A stretch of 64,000 nucleotides of DNA from Dyadobacter luteus (GTDB lineage Bacteria > Bacteroidota > Bacteroidia > Cytophagales > Spirosomataceae): contig NZ_QNUL01000014.1 of NCBI RefSeq assembly GCF_003383615.1, positions 1-64,000 of the forward strand. Direction: 5' to 3'. The translations under genes and the position numbers were made by a program. Below, piece after piece: positions 17,422 to 26,123 of the stretch; within the stretch, counting starts at the first letter, position 1, and each line of letters begins with the position of its first letter. The notes below the pieces were generated by a model. That model was not told the origin of the DNA, searched no databases, and was given only the letters and a program-made list of their open reading frames with translations.

Positions 17422-19164
17422 ATGTTATTAAAATATAAACTTATCCTGGCCGTATGTACGGGAATGCTGCTGGCAGGTTGTGAGGATCTCACTGAAATTA
17501 ATCAAAATCCCAATGCACTGACGGACGACAAGGTGGATCCGGCCTATGTACTGACGTCTGTCCTTTCAGGCAGTGCAACGGAACTCGCAGAAATTGCTTT
17601 CACAGGTAACGTCACGCAATGTGTGGTGCCTGCGGCGATGCAATACACCCAGCGGGATTTCCTGGAATACTCGATTACCAATCAGTTCAACTGGGCTCCC
17701 CTGCCCTTTGATTACCGCGGTTTGTATCTGCCACTTTCCAATGCAACCTATCTGGAAAAACGTGCAGCAGGAAACCTTGACTCACTTTTTATCAAAGGAA
17801 CCGCCAAAACCATGCAGGGACTTTGGTACGGTATTCAAACATCGGCCTGGGGTGATATACCCTACAGTCAGGCTTTCAAAGGAACCGATAATCTGCAACC
17901 TGCTTTTGATAAACAGATTGATGTTTTTACTGGTATTCTGAAAAGTTTGGAAGATGCCAATGCCTATCTGGAAAGAGCAGGCAAGGTAAATTCAACGGTG
18001 ATGACTGGTGCGGATGTTTTATTCGGTGGCAATGTGCTGAAATGGAGACAATTTGCCAATTCCCTTCATCTGAGGTACCTGATGCGTTTGTCGGAAAAAA
18101 GTGTTGAGATGAAAGCTGCAGGTGTTGATGTTGCAGCAGAGTTCAACAAAATTGTATCAAATCCTGGCAAATACCCTTTGATCAAAGCCAGTGCGGATGA
18201 TGCTTCCGTGAAATTTCCAGGTACGAATACGATTGATTCCTGGGCTATGGGACCATTGCTGACGACTACAGACTCTGAATTTTTCAGAATTAAGGCTGCT
18301 TCCACTATCGTTAATTTCCTCAAAGATCGTCAGGACCCGCGACTTACCGTATGGTTCCGCCCCGTAGAAGTGCAGACGCTGGTAAGAGACCGTGGCGCAG
18401 ATGTGGTCATTGCTAAAAACGATGCAGGCGATGTAAAGCGTTACATCAAGTCCTATCAATCGGATATTGATACTTCTTTGTATGTAGGGTTAAAAATTGC
18501 GCTCACGAATCCCGACAATTACAACAATAATGTGGCTGGTCACAGAACGCAGGCTATTGCATTGAAAAGTACGATTTACAACAGCGGAGCATCCAATCCA
18601 TTTGTTTCCTATCTGGGCAGCATTTTCAGAACTAACACGAATCCGTTGGTAAAGGGTATTTTTATATCGGCGGCCGAAGTTAATTTTCTTTTGGCTGAAG
18701 GTGCAGCTCGTGGCTGGATCACTGGTTCAGCATTGGATTATACCCTTGCCGGCGTATCGTCTTCACTGGAACAATATGGCATTGCAGAGGGCGATCAGAA
18801 GGTTTATAATCCGGTAAATCATGCAATAGTTCCGTTCAGAAAAGCTGATTTTCTGGCAAAAATCACTGCCGAATTTAATGTTGCCTCGAATAAAACAGAA
18901 GTAATATTGAATCAGAAATGGACATCTTCTTTTATGACGATGGAAAGCTGGTTTGACTGGCGTCGTACTGGTTTCCCGGCGATCACCGGCAATATCGCCA
19001 ATGGTTCTCAGGGACAAAAGATTCCGCTGCGTCTGATCTTCGGAGAAAGCGAATTGAATTATAACCAGGCGAATACGAATGAGGCTGTTTCCAGATTAAA
19101 CCCTGCCACGAATGACCAATGGTCTAAAATGTGGTTGATTGAGGGGACGGGGAAACCGTTTTAA
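17422..19164 (+). CDS. SusD/RagB-type nutrient-binding lipoprotein (SusD-like_2 group)
   Basis: This 580-residue lipoprotein has a lipobox ending at Cys20 ('LLAGC') and 'DLTEINQNPNALTDDKV', the typical start of the SusD-like_2 group (PF12771). It also has 'GLWYGIQTSAWGDIPYSQAF' and 'SSFMTMESWFDWRRTGFP', both characteristic of this branch. It forms the surface lid of the SusC immediately upstream. This SusD branch often accompanies ECF/FecR-controlled SusC proteins. The ligand is unknown; the following GH28 gene hints at a pectic substrate. Confidence 0.95.
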   Translation: MLLKYKLILAVCTGMLLAGCEDLTEINQNPNALTDDKVDPAYVLTSVLSGSATELAEIAFTGNVTQCVVPAAMQYTQRDFLEYSITNQFNWAPLPFDYRGLYLPLSNATYLEKRAAGNLDSLFIKGTAKTMQGLWYGIQTSAWGDIPYSQAFKGTDNLQPAFDKQIDVFTGILKSLEDANAYLERAGKVNSTVMTGADVLFGGNVLKWRQFANSLHLRYLMRLSEKSVEMKAAGVDVAAEFNKIVSNPGKYPLIKASADDASVKFPGTNTIDSWAMGPLLTTTDSEFFRIKAASTIVNFLKDRQDPRLTVWFRPVEVQTLVRDRGADVVIAKNDAGDVKRYIKSYQSDIDTSLYVGLKIALTNPDNYNNNVAGHRTQAIALKSTIYNSGASNPFVSYLGSIFRTNTNPLVKGIFISAAEVNFLLAEGAARGWITGSALDYTLAGVSSSLEQYGIAEGDQKVYNPVNHAIVPFRKADFLAKITAEFNVASNKTEVILNQKWTSSFMTMESWFDWRRTGFPAITGNIANGSQGQKIPLRLIFGESELNYNQANTNEAVSRLNPATNDQWSKMWLIEGTGKPF

Positions 19165-19168
19165 TAAA

Positions 19169-19195
19169 GAGTTATGAATTAGGAGTTAAGAATTA
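19169..19195. repeat. Tandem GAGTTANGAATTA repeats
   Basis: Two 13-mers, GAGTTATGAATTA (19169-19181) and GAGTTAAGAATTA (19183-19195), differ by one base and are 14 bp apart. The second recurs exactly at 47754-47766. Such short AT-rich units directly after stop codons look like a dispersed intergenic repeat. Confidence 0.5.
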
Positions 19196-19247
19196 AGAAT
19201 TTGGAGCTGACTTCTTGGTTGCTTCCAGCTTCAAATTGATTGAGAAT

Positions 19248-19285
19248 CAACAGCCGGAGATGTATTTCTTCGGCTGTTGTCCTTT
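19248..19285 (+). terminator. Terminator after the second SusCD operon
   Basis: A perfect 9-bp stem, CAACAGCCG (19248-19256) and CGGCTGTTG (19271-19279), with a 14-nt loop, is followed by a weak T-rich stretch. It separates the SusD gene from the GH28 gene. Confidence 0.65.
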
Positions 19286-19436
19286 ATATGCCGATTAAGC
19301 CTGGCTGAGTTTGATAAAATGCAGGCTGCACGTCAGGGTAAGGGATTACTTCTCTGCGTCTTGATCGTATAACTTCACGAAACCGGCACGCAGCTCAATT
19401 CCTGAAGTAGTATAAACAACATACCTTATTAACCTG

Positions 19437-20798
19437 ATGAAATCATCCATCCTTCTGGCGCTGTGTCTTTCAAGCCTTTTTGCTTATACTTCAATTGCCC
19501 AAAAGAAAGAAATGTCCAGAACAGAAAAAAGAGATGCTATTCTCAAAAATATTGTCCCTCCTAAAATTTCAAAAAATACATTAATACTTACCGATTTCGG
19601 TGCTGTAGGTGATTCTGCTACAGATGCCAAACCGGCGTTCGATAAAGCGCTGCGGGTTTGCAAGGAGAAGAAAGGTGGTAAAATTGTAGTTCCTGCCGGT
19701 GTGTACATTGTCAACGGACCAATTCATCTGGTGAGTAACAGTAGTCTGGAGATTCAGAGGGGTGCCAAACTCATTTTCGGAACAAACCCCTCCGACTATC
19801 TGCCTGTAGTACCCACGAGTTGGGAAGGGACTTTTATCAATAGTTACAGTCCGTTAATTTATGCCTATCACGTTGAAAACGTTGCCATTACAGGCGAAGG
19901 TATTATCGATGGAAATGGAAAGGAAGGTTTTGCCAAATGGTATGACAAGCAAAAACCTGCACAGGAACTCAGTCGCAAAATGAACCACGAAGGTGTTCCT
20001 GTAAAAGATCGTGTATTCGGAGATGGTAGCTTTCTGCGCCCGCAGCTTATTCAGTTTTTCGAATGTAAAAATATCCTGATCGAAGGTGTAACCGTTGCAA
20101 ATTCCCCGTTCTGGTGCGTACATTTCCTGAAGTCCGAAAATATCACCGCGCGCAAAGTAAAGTTTGACGCATTCAATAAAAACAATGATGGCTTTGATCC
20201 TGAATACTCCAGGAATGTATTGATTGAAGATATTGACTTTAACAATGCTGACGACAACGTGGCTGTGAAAGCAGGAAGAGATCACGAAGGCCGTAAAACA
20301 GCGATTACTTCTGAAAATATCATTATTCGAAATTGCCGTTTCAAAGGTCTGCATGGTGTGGTGATCGGCAGTGAAATTTCGGCTGGGGTGCGTAATGTTT
20401 TCGTCGAAAACTGCACTTATGGTGGCTACTGCAAGCGCGGCATTTATCTCAAATCGAATCCTGATCGTGGCGGTTTTATCAGAGATATTTACGTAAATGA
20501 TGTTACCTTTGGCGAGGTGGAGGATGCAATATTTATTACATCATTCTATCACGGTGAAGGAAAAGGTTTTGAAACGGATATCCGCAACGTATTTTTTGAA
20601 AACCTCACATTTAAAGCGGCCACTCATGCCGGGCTGGTGATTCAGGGTTATCCTACTAAAAAAGTGCGTAACATTCATTTTTCAAATGTCAGGATAGATT
20701 CCTGCCCTACGGCGATGAGTTTCACCAATGCTGAAGGGATTGTTTTCAATGATGTTGTTCTTGGAAAAGAAGTGACCGAGCCTTCCGCAGTGAAGTAG
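19437..20798 (+). CDS. Glycoside hydrolase family 28 (polygalacturonase-like)
   Basis: This 453-residue secreted enzyme has a signal peptide ('AYTSIAQ') and a right-handed beta-helix. GH28 catalytic positions are all visible: Asp251 in 'NNDGFD', Asp272-Asp273 in 'NADDNVAVK', His306 in 'GLHGVVIGSE', and Arg334/Lys339 in 'RGIYLKS'. An N-terminal 'DFGAVGDSATDAKPAFDKA' block is typical of bacterial members. GH28 enzymes cleave galacturonic acid linkages in pectin or rhamnogalacturonan. It is 272 bp after the SusD gene with a terminator between, so it may have its own promoter, but the location suggests it feeds the SusCD system. Confidence 0.92.
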   Translation: MKSSILLALCLSSLFAYTSIAQKKEMSRTEKRDAILKNIVPPKISKNTLILTDFGAVGDSATDAKPAFDKALRVCKEKKGGKIVVPAGVYIVNGPIHLVSNSSLEIQRGAKLIFGTNPSDYLPVVPTSWEGTFINSYSPLIYAYHVENVAITGEGIIDGNGKEGFAKWYDKQKPAQELSRKMNHEGVPVKDRVFGDGSFLRPQLIQFFECKNILIEGVTVANSPFWCVHFLKSENITARKVKFDAFNKNNDGFDPEYSRNVLIEDIDFNNADDNVAVKAGRDHEGRKTAITSENIIIRNCRFKGLHGVVIGSEISAGVRNVFVENCTYGGYCKRGIYLKSNPDRGGFIRDIYVNDVTFGEVEDAIFITSFYHGEGKGFETDIRNVFFENLTFKAATHAGLVIQGYPTKKVRNIHFSNVRIDSCPTAMSFTNAEGIVFNDVVLGKEVTEPSAVK

Positions 20799-20900
20799 GA
20801 TCACAACTCAACCCCGTTCCTGGAAAGTCGGATTCTGCTTTCTGTCCCGTTTTAAATGTCTGCTCATCAAAGCATTGCGCATATTATCAAAATTTAATAC

Positions 20901-20952
20901 GCAACATTGTTGCATAAATACTTGTTTATGTTTCTTTTTGCAACCGAGTTGC
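20901..20952 (+). promoter_or_regulatory. Tandem GCAAC-N3-GTTGC palindromes bracketing a putative promoter
   Basis: GCAAC-ATT-GTTGC (20901-20913) and GCAAC-CGA-GTTGC (20940-20952) are perfect 5-bp-arm palindromes 39 bp apart. Between them TATGTTTC (20927-20934), one mismatch from TAnnTTTG, lies 17 bp after a TTG (20907-20909). The first palindrome would cover the -33 element and the second the transcription start, as expected for a repressor. The regulator is not identified. Confidence 0.5.
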
Positions 20953-21029
20953 GTATTGGTATGATGCGCACGACCTGTCGTCCGGTTACGCAATGAAGCA
21001 GAACCGGGCATGAACCATTATAAAAGAAC

Positions 21030-22469
21030 ATGCAGCCCGGGCTTATCAGAATTATTGCAAAACAGGAAATCAAAACCATTCTCCGTGAAAGAGTATCATG
21101 GATTTTATACCTGATATTGGTGGGAATCAGTGTGGTGGCTGTCTACACGGGTTGGAGCTACGTTAAGCAATTTAACAAACAACAAGTTGCCGCGAAAAAT
21201 GAGGTGACCAAACATTGGATGAACCAACCTGAGAGACATCCGCACAGAGTAGCTCATTATGGTTATCTGGTTTTCAGGGAAAAATCACCGCTAAGTTTTT
21301 TTGATTACGGACTCGATAGTTATGTAGGTAATTCTGTATTTCTGGAAGCGCACAGGCAGAATACGGTCAATATGAGTGAGGCAGGTTTCTCCAACGGTAT
21401 GCTCCGTTTTGGTGAGCTCAGTATGGCTATGGTGTTACAAATGCTCGTACCGCTGTTCATTATTTTTATTGGTTTTCATACGGTTGCAGGTTTAAAACAA
21501 AGCGGTGTTCTCAAAATTCTGCTTTGTCAGAGAGCCTCCTATTTTGATATACTTATTGGTAAAACCGTGGGGTTAACCCTGGTAGCCTGGCTATTGTTTC
21601 TTCCGCTGATTTTACTGAGCCTGCTGTTTGGTATAGGCGCATCCGTGGGGGAACTTACAAGTGATATCTTCCTCAGGTCTCTACTCGTCTTGCTGACTTA
21701 TGCTGCATATCTTTTTGTTATATCCGTTTTTGTTACAGGTATTTCGGCCATTAGTAAATCTGCCGGAAACGCGCTGATCAGTCTGGTTTTGTTCTGGATT
21801 TTGTTTTGCGTAGTGATTCCCAAAAGTGCCCAGACACTTGGAAACCGGCTCTTTACCGCTCCAGATAAAATCGCTTTTGAAAGCGCCATCGAAGATGCTA
21901 TCAGCAAAGAAGGCGATAGTCATAATCCTGACGATCCTCATTTTGCTCAACTGAAGGCCAGTACTCTACGTAAATATGGTGTGGATTCTATCTCTCAGTT
22001 ACCTGTGAATTATGGCGCCCTGGTGATGCAGGAAGGGGAAAATATCAGTTCGGGTATATTCTCTACTCATTTCGATCAACTGATCAATACCTATAAATCC
22101 CAGAACAGGGTTTCTTCTTTGCTCAGTCTGATAGATCCGTATCTGGGCATCAGAAATATTTCAATGAACCTTTCAGGAACTGACTTCGAAACCTTCACTG
22201 AGTTTCAGAAACAAACAGAAAAATACAGGTTCGACAAAACAAAGAAGATTAACGAAATACATTTAACCCAGATCAGATTTAAGAACGACCGCGATCAGAA
22301 AGTGAGTAGTAAAAACTGGCAGGAACAAGCCGACTTCCGTTTCCAACCTGTTTCCGTTCAAACAAATTTGCTCAATTCTTTGCTCAGCCTTGGTGCGCTG
22401 TTATTTTGGATTGTGGCTGGTGTGGGAGCATTAAAATACATCTCTTCGAAACAGGAATATCAACTATGA
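21030..22469 (+). CDS. ABC-2 type transporter permease (DUF3526-like), first
   Basis: This 479-residue inner-membrane protein has one N-terminal helix (about residues 22-45, 'VSWILYLILVGISVVAVY'), a large extracytoplasmic loop, then about four more helices ('LVPLFIIFIGFHTVAGL', 'LVAWLLFLPLILLSLLFG', 'YAAYLFVISVFVTG', 'ISLVLFWILFCVVIP'), a second large loop and a last helix near the C-terminus. This two-loop pattern fits the ABC-2 permeases with a DUF3526 region. It overlaps the next permease gene by ATGA, so the pair is translationally coupled. The cargo is unknown. The ATPase is the third gene of the operon. Confidence 0.88.
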   Translation: MQPGLIRIIAKQEIKTILRERVSWILYLILVGISVVAVYTGWSYVKQFNKQQVAAKNEVTKHWMNQPERHPHRVAHYGYLVFREKSPLSFFDYGLDSYVGNSVFLEAHRQNTVNMSEAGFSNGMLRFGELSMAMVLQMLVPLFIIFIGFHTVAGLKQSGVLKILLCQRASYFDILIGKTVGLTLVAWLLFLPLILLSLLFGIGASVGELTSDIFLRSLLVLLTYAAYLFVISVFVTGISAISKSAGNALISLVLFWILFCVVIPKSAQTLGNRLFTAPDKIAFESAIEDAISKEGDSHNPDDPHFAQLKASTLRKYGVDSISQLPVNYGALVMQEGENISSGIFSTHFDQLINTYKSQNRVSSLLSLIDPYLGIRNISMNLSGTDFETFTEFQKQTEKYRFDKTKKINEIHLTQIRFKNDRDQKVSSKNWQEQADFRFQPVSVQTNLLNSLLSLGALLFWIVAGVGALKYISSKQEYQL

Positions 22470-23845
22470 AAAACATACGTAAAATGCTGTATCTGGAAGC
22501 TAAGAACTTCCTGACCGGACCTACTGTATGGATGGGCGTGGCTGCTATCCTGCTGTTTGGATTGTACGGATTCTATTATGGAACGCAGCTTATCAACCAT
22601 CAGGAGATGACTATCAACTCCATTGCCGACGTTCAGAAAAAACATTTGGACGAAGTAGTAGAACATGGACATGGAAAACCTGCCGGCAGTACGGCTTACT
22701 ATCCTTTCTTTTACACCTCTAATCCTGCAAGTCCATGGGCCAGGTTTGCAATCGGTCAGCGGGATGTAAATCCATTTACGCTGAAAGTAAAAATGCTGGC
22801 CATTGAAGGACAGTTGTACGATTCAGAACTGACTAATCCGCTTACCCTGTTGGTAGGAAATCTGGATGCGGCCTTTGTGTTCGTTTTCCTGTTCCCCTTG
22901 CTCATTATCGCATTTACTTACAATATTATCTCTGACGAACAGGAGAGCGGTGTCTGGAAGATGGTGTCGGTAAGTAATTCATCCATCGCAAAATCCATAT
23001 TGCTGAAAATATCCATCCGCCTTTTTGCGGTCCTTGTAACAGCATTGTCAATTTTTACAATCGGAATCATTACACTTCATCTTCCTTTGTCATACCCCAC
23101 TTTTCAATTGGGAGTTGGGTTGCTTTTGTATCTGCTGTTTTGGTTTGGCATTTCGATCCTGGTCGTGTCCCTGAACAAAAGTTCTTCCTTCAACGCAACT
23201 GCACTTATTGGTATCTGGATTTTTCTGTGCATTCTTTATCCCGGCATAGCCAATATCGGAATAAATAGTAAAGTGCCTGTTCCTGAAGCTGTTCAGACAG
23301 CGATTGATCAGCGTGAAGGGTATCATGCCAAATGGGATTTGCCGAAAGCACCCACCATGGAAAAATTCTATGCGTTTTATCCTCAATATAAAAAATACCC
23401 GATTCCCGAAGACAGGTACTCGTCGGGATGGTACTACGCCATGCAGTTTGCAGGAGATCTTGAATCGGCTAATTCATCTGAAATATTATTTGCCAAACTT
23501 CAGGAACGCCAAAGCCTTTCTCAGGTCACAGGTATTTTAAATCCGGTAATAGGCATTCAGCAACTGTTCAATAAAGTGGCCAATACCGATCTGGCCGGCC
23601 ATGTCCGTTACCTAAATTCAGTAAAGCACCATCACAGGAATGTGAGAGAATACTTCTACCCTTTCATTTTTGAAGAGACACTTACAGAAGACCTGAACTG
23701 GCATAGCTATCCGGCGTACAAGCAAGCGGGTTATTTTCAGGAAAATGTAAGTAGCAATGTAACATCATTTATGATCTGGACGCTGTTGCTGGTTGGCTGT
23801 TCGGTTATTTTATTCAAAAGAAACTTCATTCATATTCAGGCTTAG
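22466..23845 (+). CDS. ABC-2 type transporter permease (DUF3526-like), second
   Basis: This 459-residue paralogue of the preceding permease has the same layout: a helix near residues 20-40 ('VWMGVAAILLFGLYGFYYG'), a long loop containing 'YPFFYTSNPASPWARFAIG', a central group of helices ('AFVFVFLFPLLIIAFTYNI' onward), another long loop and a C-terminal helix. I start it at the ATG at 22466, which overlaps the previous stop as ATGA; the longer reading has no homology. Two different permeases plus one ATPase suggest a heterodimeric exporter. Confidence 0.88.
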   Translation: MKNIRKMLYLEAKNFLTGPTVWMGVAAILLFGLYGFYYGTQLINHQEMTINSIADVQKKHLDEVVEHGHGKPAGSTAYYPFFYTSNPASPWARFAIGQRDVNPFTLKVKMLAIEGQLYDSELTNPLTLLVGNLDAAFVFVFLFPLLIIAFTYNIISDEQESGVWKMVSVSNSSIAKSILLKISIRLFAVLVTALSIFTIGIITLHLPLSYPTFQLGVGLLLYLLFWFGISILVVSLNKSSSFNATALIGIWIFLCILYPGIANIGINSKVPVPEAVQTAIDQREGYHAKWDLPKAPTMEKFYAFYPQYKKYPIPEDRYSSGWYYAMQFAGDLESANSSEILFAKLQERQSLSQVTGILNPVIGIQQLFNKVANTDLAGHVRYLNSVKHHHRNVREYFYPFIFEETLTEDLNWHSYPAYKQAGYFQENVSSNVTSFMIWTLLLVGCSVILFKRNFIHIQA

Positions 23846-23851
23846 AAAATC

Positions 23852-24547
23852 ATGTTGGAAGCAAAGAAACTAACTAAAATATATGGTGACTATGTTGCCC
23901 TCAATGACTTGGATCTTTCAGTAAAAGCAGGAGAAATATTCGCGTTATTGGGTCAGAATGGAGCTGGAAAAACAACTACGATCAATCTTTTTCTGGGTTT
24001 TCTGAAACCAAGTAGCGGAGAAGCTTACATCAACGGCATATCGGTAGCAGACTATCCTCAGGAAATAAAAAATCACCTTGCTTATATCCCTGAAACGGTA
24101 TTATTGTACCCGAATCTGACGGGAAGGGAGAATCTGGAATACTTTTCGGCCCTGGCAGGATTTGATTATAATAAACAACAGTTGGGTGAATTACTCGCCT
24201 CGGCAGGTCTGCAGCATCAGGCGTTCGATCAGCGCCTGGCAGGTTATTCCAAAGGGATGAGACAAAAAGTGGGAATTGCTATTGCCATTGCCAAACAGGC
24301 CAAAGTGTTGTTGCTGGATGAGCCGACCAGCGGTCTGGATCCCAAGGCATCAAACGATTTTTCTGAAATTATCAGTACACTTTCTAAAAATGGTACAGCC
24401 ATTCTGATGGCTACGCACGACATATTCAGAGCGAAGGAAGTGGCCACACATATCGGAATTATGAAGCAGGGTAATCTTCAGGCCGTTGTAAAGTCGTCTG
24501 ATATTTCGGCCAATGAATTGGAAAGTTTATATCTGCGTACAGTGTAA
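23852..24547 (+). CDS. ABC transporter ATP-binding protein
   Basis: This 231-residue ATPase energises the two permeases encoded just upstream (6-bp gap). All nucleotide-binding motifs are intact: Walker A GQNGAGKT (34-41), signature YSKGM (132-136), Walker B VLLLDE (152-157) and the switch His189 ('ATHD'). The signature has K in place of the commoner G at its second position (SKGM for SGGQ), which is usual for the ABC-2/CcmA-like drug and polymer exporter class. A terminator follows the gene. Confidence 0.95.
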   Translation: MLEAKKLTKIYGDYVALNDLDLSVKAGEIFALLGQNGAGKTTTINLFLGFLKPSSGEAYINGISVADYPQEIKNHLAYIPETVLLYPNLTGRENLEYFSALAGFDYNKQQLGELLASAGLQHQAFDQRLAGYSKGMRQKVGIAIAIAKQAKVLLLDEPTSGLDPKASNDFSEIISTLSKNGTAILMATHDIFRAKEVATHIGIMKQGNLQAVVKSSDISANELESLYLRTV

Positions 24548-24551
24548 ATGA

Positions 24552-24586
24552 CAAAACCATCCACTAAGTTGAATTGGATGGTTTTG
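24552..24586 (+). terminator. Terminator of the ABC-2 operon
   Basis: An 11-bp perfect stem, CAAAACCATCC (24552-24562) with GGATGGTTTTG (24576-24586), encloses a 13-nt loop, with T residues in the 3' arm. It begins 4 bp after the ATPase stop codon and may serve both strands. Confidence 0.75.
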
Positions 24587-24614
24587 AATTGATTCTATTG
24601 CTATTAAAACCAAG

Positions 24615-25061
24615 CTATTTCCACTTGTTTTGTAGAATCTTGATAGCCCCTGCTGCGGCAATTCCACCAATTGTATACCAGGCTACTGTAAGTATCTGAG
24701 TACGGACATTTCTGTTTATTGGTCTGTCGTCAAGACCAAGTGGTTTAGTTAAACCCAGTGCGCCAACTCCCGCTGCAATTCCATATGCCGCACCTCTTGC
24801 CCATATGCCCTTAGGATCACCTGTACCTATGACGCTAAAGTAGGAGGCATTTCCTGCCAGATCCGCAAAAAGTGTTGTGCCATATAATGCGTTGCCTGTA
24901 GGTGGGGTAATACCCGTAGCCAGAGCAGTTTTCACTACAGCCTCCTCCCCGACTTCCTGAATTTGGGGAGCATCTACCCATATCCTTCTTGCTGCCTCGT
25001 GCACCAGATTAAGTACCACAGCACCGAATAATCCGCCAAGTAAGTTCTTTGATAAATCCAT
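24615..25061 (-). CDS. Putative membrane protein of unknown function
   Basis: I do not recognise this 148-residue protein. It is hydrophobic and glycine/alanine-rich, with probable membrane segments at the N-terminus ('LLGGLFGAVVLNLVHEA'), in the middle ('AAYGIAAGVGALGLTKPLG') and near the C-terminus ('AWYTIGGIAAAGAIKIL'). I used the ATG at 25061 because a 13-residue extension is polar and unlike the rest. Conserved-looking polar spots are 'HEAARR' and 'DAPQIQEVGEEAV'. It is a single gene, convergent with the ABC operon, and its role is not known. Confidence 0.6.
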   Translation of the reverse strand: MDLSKNLLGGLFGAVVLNLVHEAARRIWVDAPQIQEVGEEAVVKTALATGITPPTGNALYGTTLFADLAGNASYFSVIGTGDPKGIWARGAAYGIAAGVGALGLTKPLGLDDRPINRNVRTQILTVAWYTIGGIAAAGAIKILQNKWK

Positions 25062-25232
25062 TGTCGTTGTTTTTTGGTTGATGTCAACCGAATGCTTCAA
25101 TTTTCAGACCAGAGGTAACGTTTGTAAAGAATTATTAACTTGATCTGGCAATTACGGTACACGAATACAGCACGATTCGGATTTCATATACCCGAAACAA
25201 TTGTCACCTTTGTTCAGTAAAACAAGGAAATT

Positions 25233-26123
25233 ATGAGCGAGCAAGAATCCATCGATTACATGCGTATCACTAAGGCGATCGACTATATCAGGCAAAATTT
25301 CAAAGAACAACCTGATTTGGATCAGGTAGCGGAAAGCGTTCATTTGAGTCCATCTCATTTCCAAAGAATGTTCACCGACTGGGCAGGAACGAGTCCTAAG
25401 AAGTTTTTGCAATATATTAGTCTGGAACATGCCAAAAAGGTACTCAGAGAATATCCTCAAACTACCCTTTTTGATACTGCGCTGCATACGGGTCTTTCCA
25501 GTACGAGCAGGCTACACGATCTGTTCATCAAAATTGAGGGAATGACTCCCGCCGAATATAAGGCTGGTGGAAGGAACCTGAAGATTCAATACAGCTTTGC
25601 GGACAGTCCCTTTGGGAAACTAATACTTGCATCTACAGACAAGGGCATTTGTCATATTGCATTTATGGAGAACAATATCGCTGGTTTAGAAGACCTGAAG
25701 GACAGGTTCCCCAATGCCAATCTGGAAGAAAAAACGGATGAATTCCAACAACAGGCATTGGTGTTTTTCAATCAGGAGACCGGCCACATGCCTTCTATCA
25801 AATTGCACTTAAAAGGCACCAGTTTTCAGATCAAAGTTTGGGAAAGCCTGCTGAAAATTCCTTCCGGAAAAATGGCTACGTACGGAACCATCGCCTCTCA
25901 AATCGGGAGTCCGGGCGCTTCCAGAGCTGTTGGTACAGCGATTGGTAGTAATCCCGTAGCATTTCTGATTCCCTGCCACAGGGTGATACAAGCAAGCGGC
26001 GCGTTGGGAGGGTATATGTGGGGAGGAACCCGTAAGGCTGCCATTCTGGGTTGGGAAGGTGTGAGAGCTGAGAAGGAATTAATCTCACGGGAAAATGGTG
26101 AAACATTTAATATAGCTGTATGA
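25233..26123 (+). CDS. AraC-type HTH fused to O6-methylguanine-DNA methyltransferase
   Basis: This 296-residue protein joins an AraC-type DNA-binding domain (about residues 10-112, 'LSPSHFQRMFTDWAGTSP') to a methylated-DNA methyltransferase domain (about 117-285). The methyl-acceptor Cys248 sits in 'IPCHRV', and 'SRAVGTAIGSNP' forms the usual active-site region. It resembles Ada but lacks the N-terminal zinc domain that senses methyl-phosphotriesters in E. coli Ada, so how it is activated is unclear. It repairs O6-alkylguanine and probably regulates its own operon. The alkB gene overlaps its stop by ATGA. Confidence 0.93.
   Translation: MSEQESIDYMRITKAIDYIRQNFKEQPDLDQVAESVHLSPSHFQRMFTDWAGTSPKKFLQYISLEHAKKVLREYPQTTLFDTALHTGLSSTSRLHDLFIKIEGMTPAEYKAGGRNLKIQYSFADSPFGKLILASTDKGICHIAFMENNIAGLEDLKDRFPNANLEEKTDEFQQQALVFFNQETGHMPSIKLHLKGTSFQIKVWESLLKIPSGKMATYGTIASQIGSPGASRAVGTAIGSNPVAFLIPCHRVIQASGALGGYMWGGTRKAAILGWEGVRAEKELISRENGETFNIAV

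Noticed and set aside
20808..21079. Short minus-strand frames in the gap before the ABC-2 operon
   Set aside because: They overlap the tandem palindromes and the putative promoter; composition is not protein-like.
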